A stretch of DNA of 49,119 nucleotides from Cylindrodendrum hubeiense (taxonomy: Eukaryota > Ascomycota > Sordariomycetes > Hypocreales > Nectriaceae). A model generated the notes under the pieces. The model worked only from the letters and a program-made list of their open reading frames with translations. It was not told the origin of the DNA and ran no database searches. Positions 45,901-49,119 of this stretch are shown piece by piece. Numbering within the stretch: the first letter of the stretch is position 1; each line of letters begins with the position of its first letter. Made by a program: the position numbers and the translations under genes. Where the stretch lies: NCBI GenBank assembly GCA_014621425.1, contig JAANBB010000309.1, positions 1-49,119 of the forward strand, read 5' to 3'.

Positions 45901-47700
45901 TCACAACTTGATCTTCTCATTCTTCCGAATCTTGCCGCCAAATTTGTAGATGAGAGCGGGAATAGGGATGAGAGCAATCGCGATGAAGCCAAGCAAGGAG
46001 TTCCCCCAGCCGACACCAAGGGTGTCGTACATTTGAGGTCCGGCGAGAGGCAGGAAGGCCGCAACGACACTTCGCAAGACGGAGAACGCGGCGAGAGCGC
46101 TGGCTGCGTACTGGGAGTAGGCGTCGATGAGGTATGCTTGAATTGGGAGCCAGATGCCAACGATGCCAAGGCCAAAGGGAATGAGGCCGATGACAGGGAC
46201 AATCCAGTGGACACCGCGGTCGGCGGCCCAGCCGTACCAGAAGAAGGTGATGGGCAGGAGGAAGGCGAAGTAGATGCAGTCCGGTAGGCGCATCTCGGGC
46301 TCGTAGACGCCGCCGTTGGCCTTGGTCATGCGCACAACAGTCTTGTCGGAGAGGGTGGAGAAGATGCCGAGGCCGACCATATAGCCGATGAGGAGAGTAA
46401 GGTAAACAATACCCGTGATGCCAGTGGACCAGCCGTAGGTGCCCTCGAAGACGATAGGGATGGTGTTGAAGAGGAGATAGAGGCAGCCGTAGGCGAAGGC
46501 GATGTAGAGCGAGACGCTAAAGACGATGACTGAGCCGAACAGGAGACGAAGTGGGCGCGTCAGGCCGTTGAGGATGATGCGCCGGCGGGAGAGCACAGGG
46601 GCTTCTGGGTTAACATAGCAACTGCGGAGTTCCGGCCGGTTGAGCTCCTTGCGAAGACGATCCGTCTTGCGGTTCATGAGCACCTGATGGTTGGTCTCGC
46701 GGTTGAAGAAGACCATGGCACAAACGACGATGGTGGCCGGGATGAAAGTGATCCAGTTGACCCATCGCCAGCCAATGGTTTCAGCAACGAAACCTCCGAT
46801 GACAGGAGCGCACGAGGGCCCAAACATGGGACCCAGCATCCAGATGGTCATGGCCCGACCGCGCTCGCTGACAGGAAAGAGGTCGGCGATGATGGCGCCG
46901 CCGATGGTCTGACAGGCAGAGCCGCCTAGCCCGCACATGAAGCGAAAGAAGATGAGAGTGCCAAGGGACGGGGCTAGCGCGCAGGCGATGAGCCAGGCGC
47001 AGAAGAAGGCGTTTGCGCTGGTGATGATGATGTTGCGGCCGTAGATCTCGGAGAGGGGCGACAGGAACAAGGGCCCGACGGCGTAGCCGAGCAGGAAGAT
47101 GCTGACGGGCATGGCGGCGACAGTGAGGCTAGGCTCGTCGAAGTCCTTGGCGACGTACGTGATGGCCGGGGCGAGAATGGACGAGGCGAAGGGCGTCATG
47201 AAGGTGATGGTAGAGAGCAGGCCGGTGATGAACCACTTGCGCCCCTGCGGGAAGTTGAGCGGGTGCTCGGGGTCGTGCTGGCTCTCCCAGCCGACAACGC
47301 CGTTGTCGAGATCCATGACCGGGTGGACGGGTGGAGGCAGCTTCTCCTTGGTTTTGCTCTTGGAGAGGCGGCTGAGGATGCTGCGGTGCGTCTTGCGGCT
47401 GACATTTGATCTTCGGGTTTCCACGCGGTCAATCTCGATGTCGTCCTTGAGGAGAGGGTTAGTATACAATTAATACGAAGCTCCTGTAAGTATGATGACT
47501 ACCTCTTGAGCCTCGACATCGAAGTCCTCTTCGGGTGACTCGCTGCGTTCCCGCTTGTCGTCGCCATATTCCTCCTTGGCGGGACTGCGAGGCGTGGGTG
47601 AAATAGTCGTCTCCTTGTCTCCCACCACAGTGGCATTGTCGGTATCCTCACCAGGAGCGACACGGACGGTTTTTTCGTCGTCACTGTTGTGAGAATTCAT
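45901..47700 (-). CDS. MFS transporter, DHA1 (polyamine/drug:H+ antiporter-type) family
   Basis: Two exons, complement(45901..47445, 47503..47700), give 580 residues. The 57-nt intron runs gtagtc to ctcaag with a tactaac branch site and joins FDVEAQE to DDIEIDRVE. The first about 130 residues are a charged cytosolic tail. The first transmembrane half follows, with motif A in LFLSPLSEIYGRN (about 192-204), then FRFMCGLGGSACQTIGG, SERGRAMTIWMLGPMFGPSC and GWRWVNWITFIPATI, typical of the TPO/FLR1 branch. After a central loop come six more helices. The family exports polyamines, toxicants and secondary metabolites by proton antiport at the plasma membrane or vacuole; the substrate cannot be read from sequence. 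No biosynthetic genes adjoin it, so it need not belong to a metabolite cluster. Confidence 0.93.
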
Positions 47701-49119
47701 TGTGGATTATGAAGTGAAGGTTGTAAGTGAAGATTGTGGTGACTGGTCGAGTGTCGTTGTGACCCCGGATTCTTGGCAATCTCCAACAGTGTCCGCTTTG
47801 AGACAACGGTAACAGACAACTGGCCGAGGACGGTCCTTTTGCCTCTTTCAGTTGGGAAATTAGGGTATGGTACGGAAAAGTCGGATCATTGGAATGATGA
47901 GAGTGAGCGCAGTGGTCTTCGGAGGTGGGCAGGATGGGGGCCTGTGAGAGCTGTGAGAGTGAGACGAAAGAGAGGGAGGAGAAGGGGCATTTAGGGAAAA
48001 CACAAATTACAAAGCGGTTTGCTGCGCTCGGCCGAAAGAGAGGAACGGTCAGTCTCCGTTCACGTTGACTCACTAGCTGGTCAGATCTCTTCCCTCTTCG
48101 ACTGGCCCTCTTCGACTGGGGTTAATAAAGGATGCAAGCTAGGAATGGATGTCAGATTATCTCCACTATCTCCGATGGGTTTAACATGGCTTTGCCCACC
48201 TTGATCCAATCCCCCTTCTCCATGTTTGTTTTTGCCCATTGCCCAAAGCCACGGCAATTGCTTTTACCTAGTTCCGGCCGAGGGATGAAAAAGAGGGGAG
48301 CGCCCCACGTTTGTTGTCCGCGACAAGGCGCGCCTATGCCATCTGGGCCATGGGGAGGTGCGCCACGGAATGTCCATGGAGACGGGCGGGAAGATAAGTG
48401 GCCAACGACGTTCACGCGGAAAGGATGCTGCAACGAGGACGAGACGAAAGAGACAATTCTGTGTCCGCTGCCCATTGTCTGTTGTCTCGTGCTACCTTGT
48501 CACCTTGCCGCCTTGCCACCTTGTCACCTTTATCAGGGATGTATGCTTCTTCCCCCTCGGGACTCACTCTACCACGGCGCAGCTTCGCTCGAGACATCGA
48601 GTTGGCTCGGGTGTGGTTCATCGGTTGACTCGGCACGCGAGGGGAGGGCCCGGTGCTTAGCTCGGGCTGACATGGAGGGGCATGCCTAGAAAAACGCGGA
48701 GCCGGCTCTCGATGATGCCCGTCTGGGATGATTTCAGTCCTGCAAGTGAGCGTAGCATCCCCGGGCCCCTGTCCGGCGGAATCCGCACATGGAATTGACG
48801 CCGCCCCGGAAACCGGTGCTTATCTTCTCCCCCGTGATTATCAATCTTGTTTGCTTGGATGCGGCTGCCCGTTGTCACCTGGACAAACTGCACGCCGTCG
48901 AGCCTGGTATGACCGTATGACGATGACCTCATGCCGATTTGCGGTGTCCAACGAGTGGCTTTCCTCTGGCGCACTTGCGCGTAGCACTGAGACTGAGTGA
49001 GACGGCCGGGGTTGAGCGATGTTGAGCGATGTTACCAAGCACCGGACAGATCAATCCCACAAGGCCGCAGGGAAGCGGGACTGGTGGCGGCGGCGGTCCG
49101 CGATTCCCATGGTGTTGGT
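47701..49119. other. 5' flank of the MFS gene to window end
   Basis: 1.4 kb without a supported gene. It presumably contains the MFS promoter. An 8-mer tandem repeat (CCTTGTCA/CCTTGCCG) lies at 48495-48530 and a tgttgagcga doublet near 49010-49036. Frames such as 48132-48689 (+) look random. Confidence 0.55.
48495..48530. repeat. 8-mer CCTTGYCR tandem repeat
   Basis: Four 8-base units, ccttgtca, ccttgccg, ccttgcca and ccttgtca, plus a partial cctt, in non-coding DNA. Confidence 0.75.

Overview
This is a nuclear window from a filamentous ascomycete, most likely a Sordariomycete and probably Hypocreales. The evidence is short introns (49-164 nt) with GT...AG ends and internal CTAAC/CTGAC-type branch sites, pyrimidine-rich leaders before start codons, fungal families such as Csf1, a Zn2Cys6 factor and a HAK-type potassium transporter, and no prokaryotic or organellar signatures. 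Species cannot be named from the sequence alone. I see no rRNA, tRNA, CRISPR array, transposase or reverse transcriptase.

Layout, left to right: a Pro/Gln-rich repeat protein, possibly cut at its 5' end by the window edge (20-2812, +); a 5.5 kb gap with only minisatellite-like repeats; the giant bridge-like lipid-transfer protein Csf1 (8347-18044, -); a TMEM184/Ost-alpha family membrane protein (18881-20742, +); a METTL13/EEF1AKMT4-like methyltransferase (21563-22357, -); a factor with a BED-like finger plus a Zn2Cys6 cluster (22940-25165, +); exocyst subunit Sec5 (25710-28958, -); the NAD-isocitrate dehydrogenase catalytic subunit (29707-31231, +); an F-box/LRR-like protein (32106-35223, -); a proline-rich protein with a Cyk3-type transglutaminase-like domain (37982-40063, +); a HAK/KUP potassium transporter (41935-44380, +); a 63-residue Cys-rich small ORF (45144-45335, +); and an MFS DHA1-type transporter (45901-47700, -).

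Nineteen introns were placed by hand. Each is supported by consensus splice ends and by restored reading frame, and for most genes by restored family-typical sequence. Several genes have starts or junctions that simple ORF reading gets wrong. The main cases are a hidden first exon of Csf1, a 54-nt frame-preserving intron in sec5, and a chain of five exons in idh2.

The first nine confident genes alternate strictly in strand, giving four divergent pairs (Csf1/TMEM184, methyltransferase/zinc-finger factor, Sec5/IDH2, F-box/Cyk3-like) and several convergent tails. Several products act on membranes, polarised secretion and septation (Csf1, TMEM184-like, Sec5, Cyk3-like), but nothing in the sequence shows that they form one pathway. 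I found no clear gene cluster or defence-like system. The items most worth following up are the two-finger regulator, the small Cys-rich ORF, the empty 5.5 kb convergent gap and the palindromic TAGGTACC-type motifs confined to intergenic DNA.
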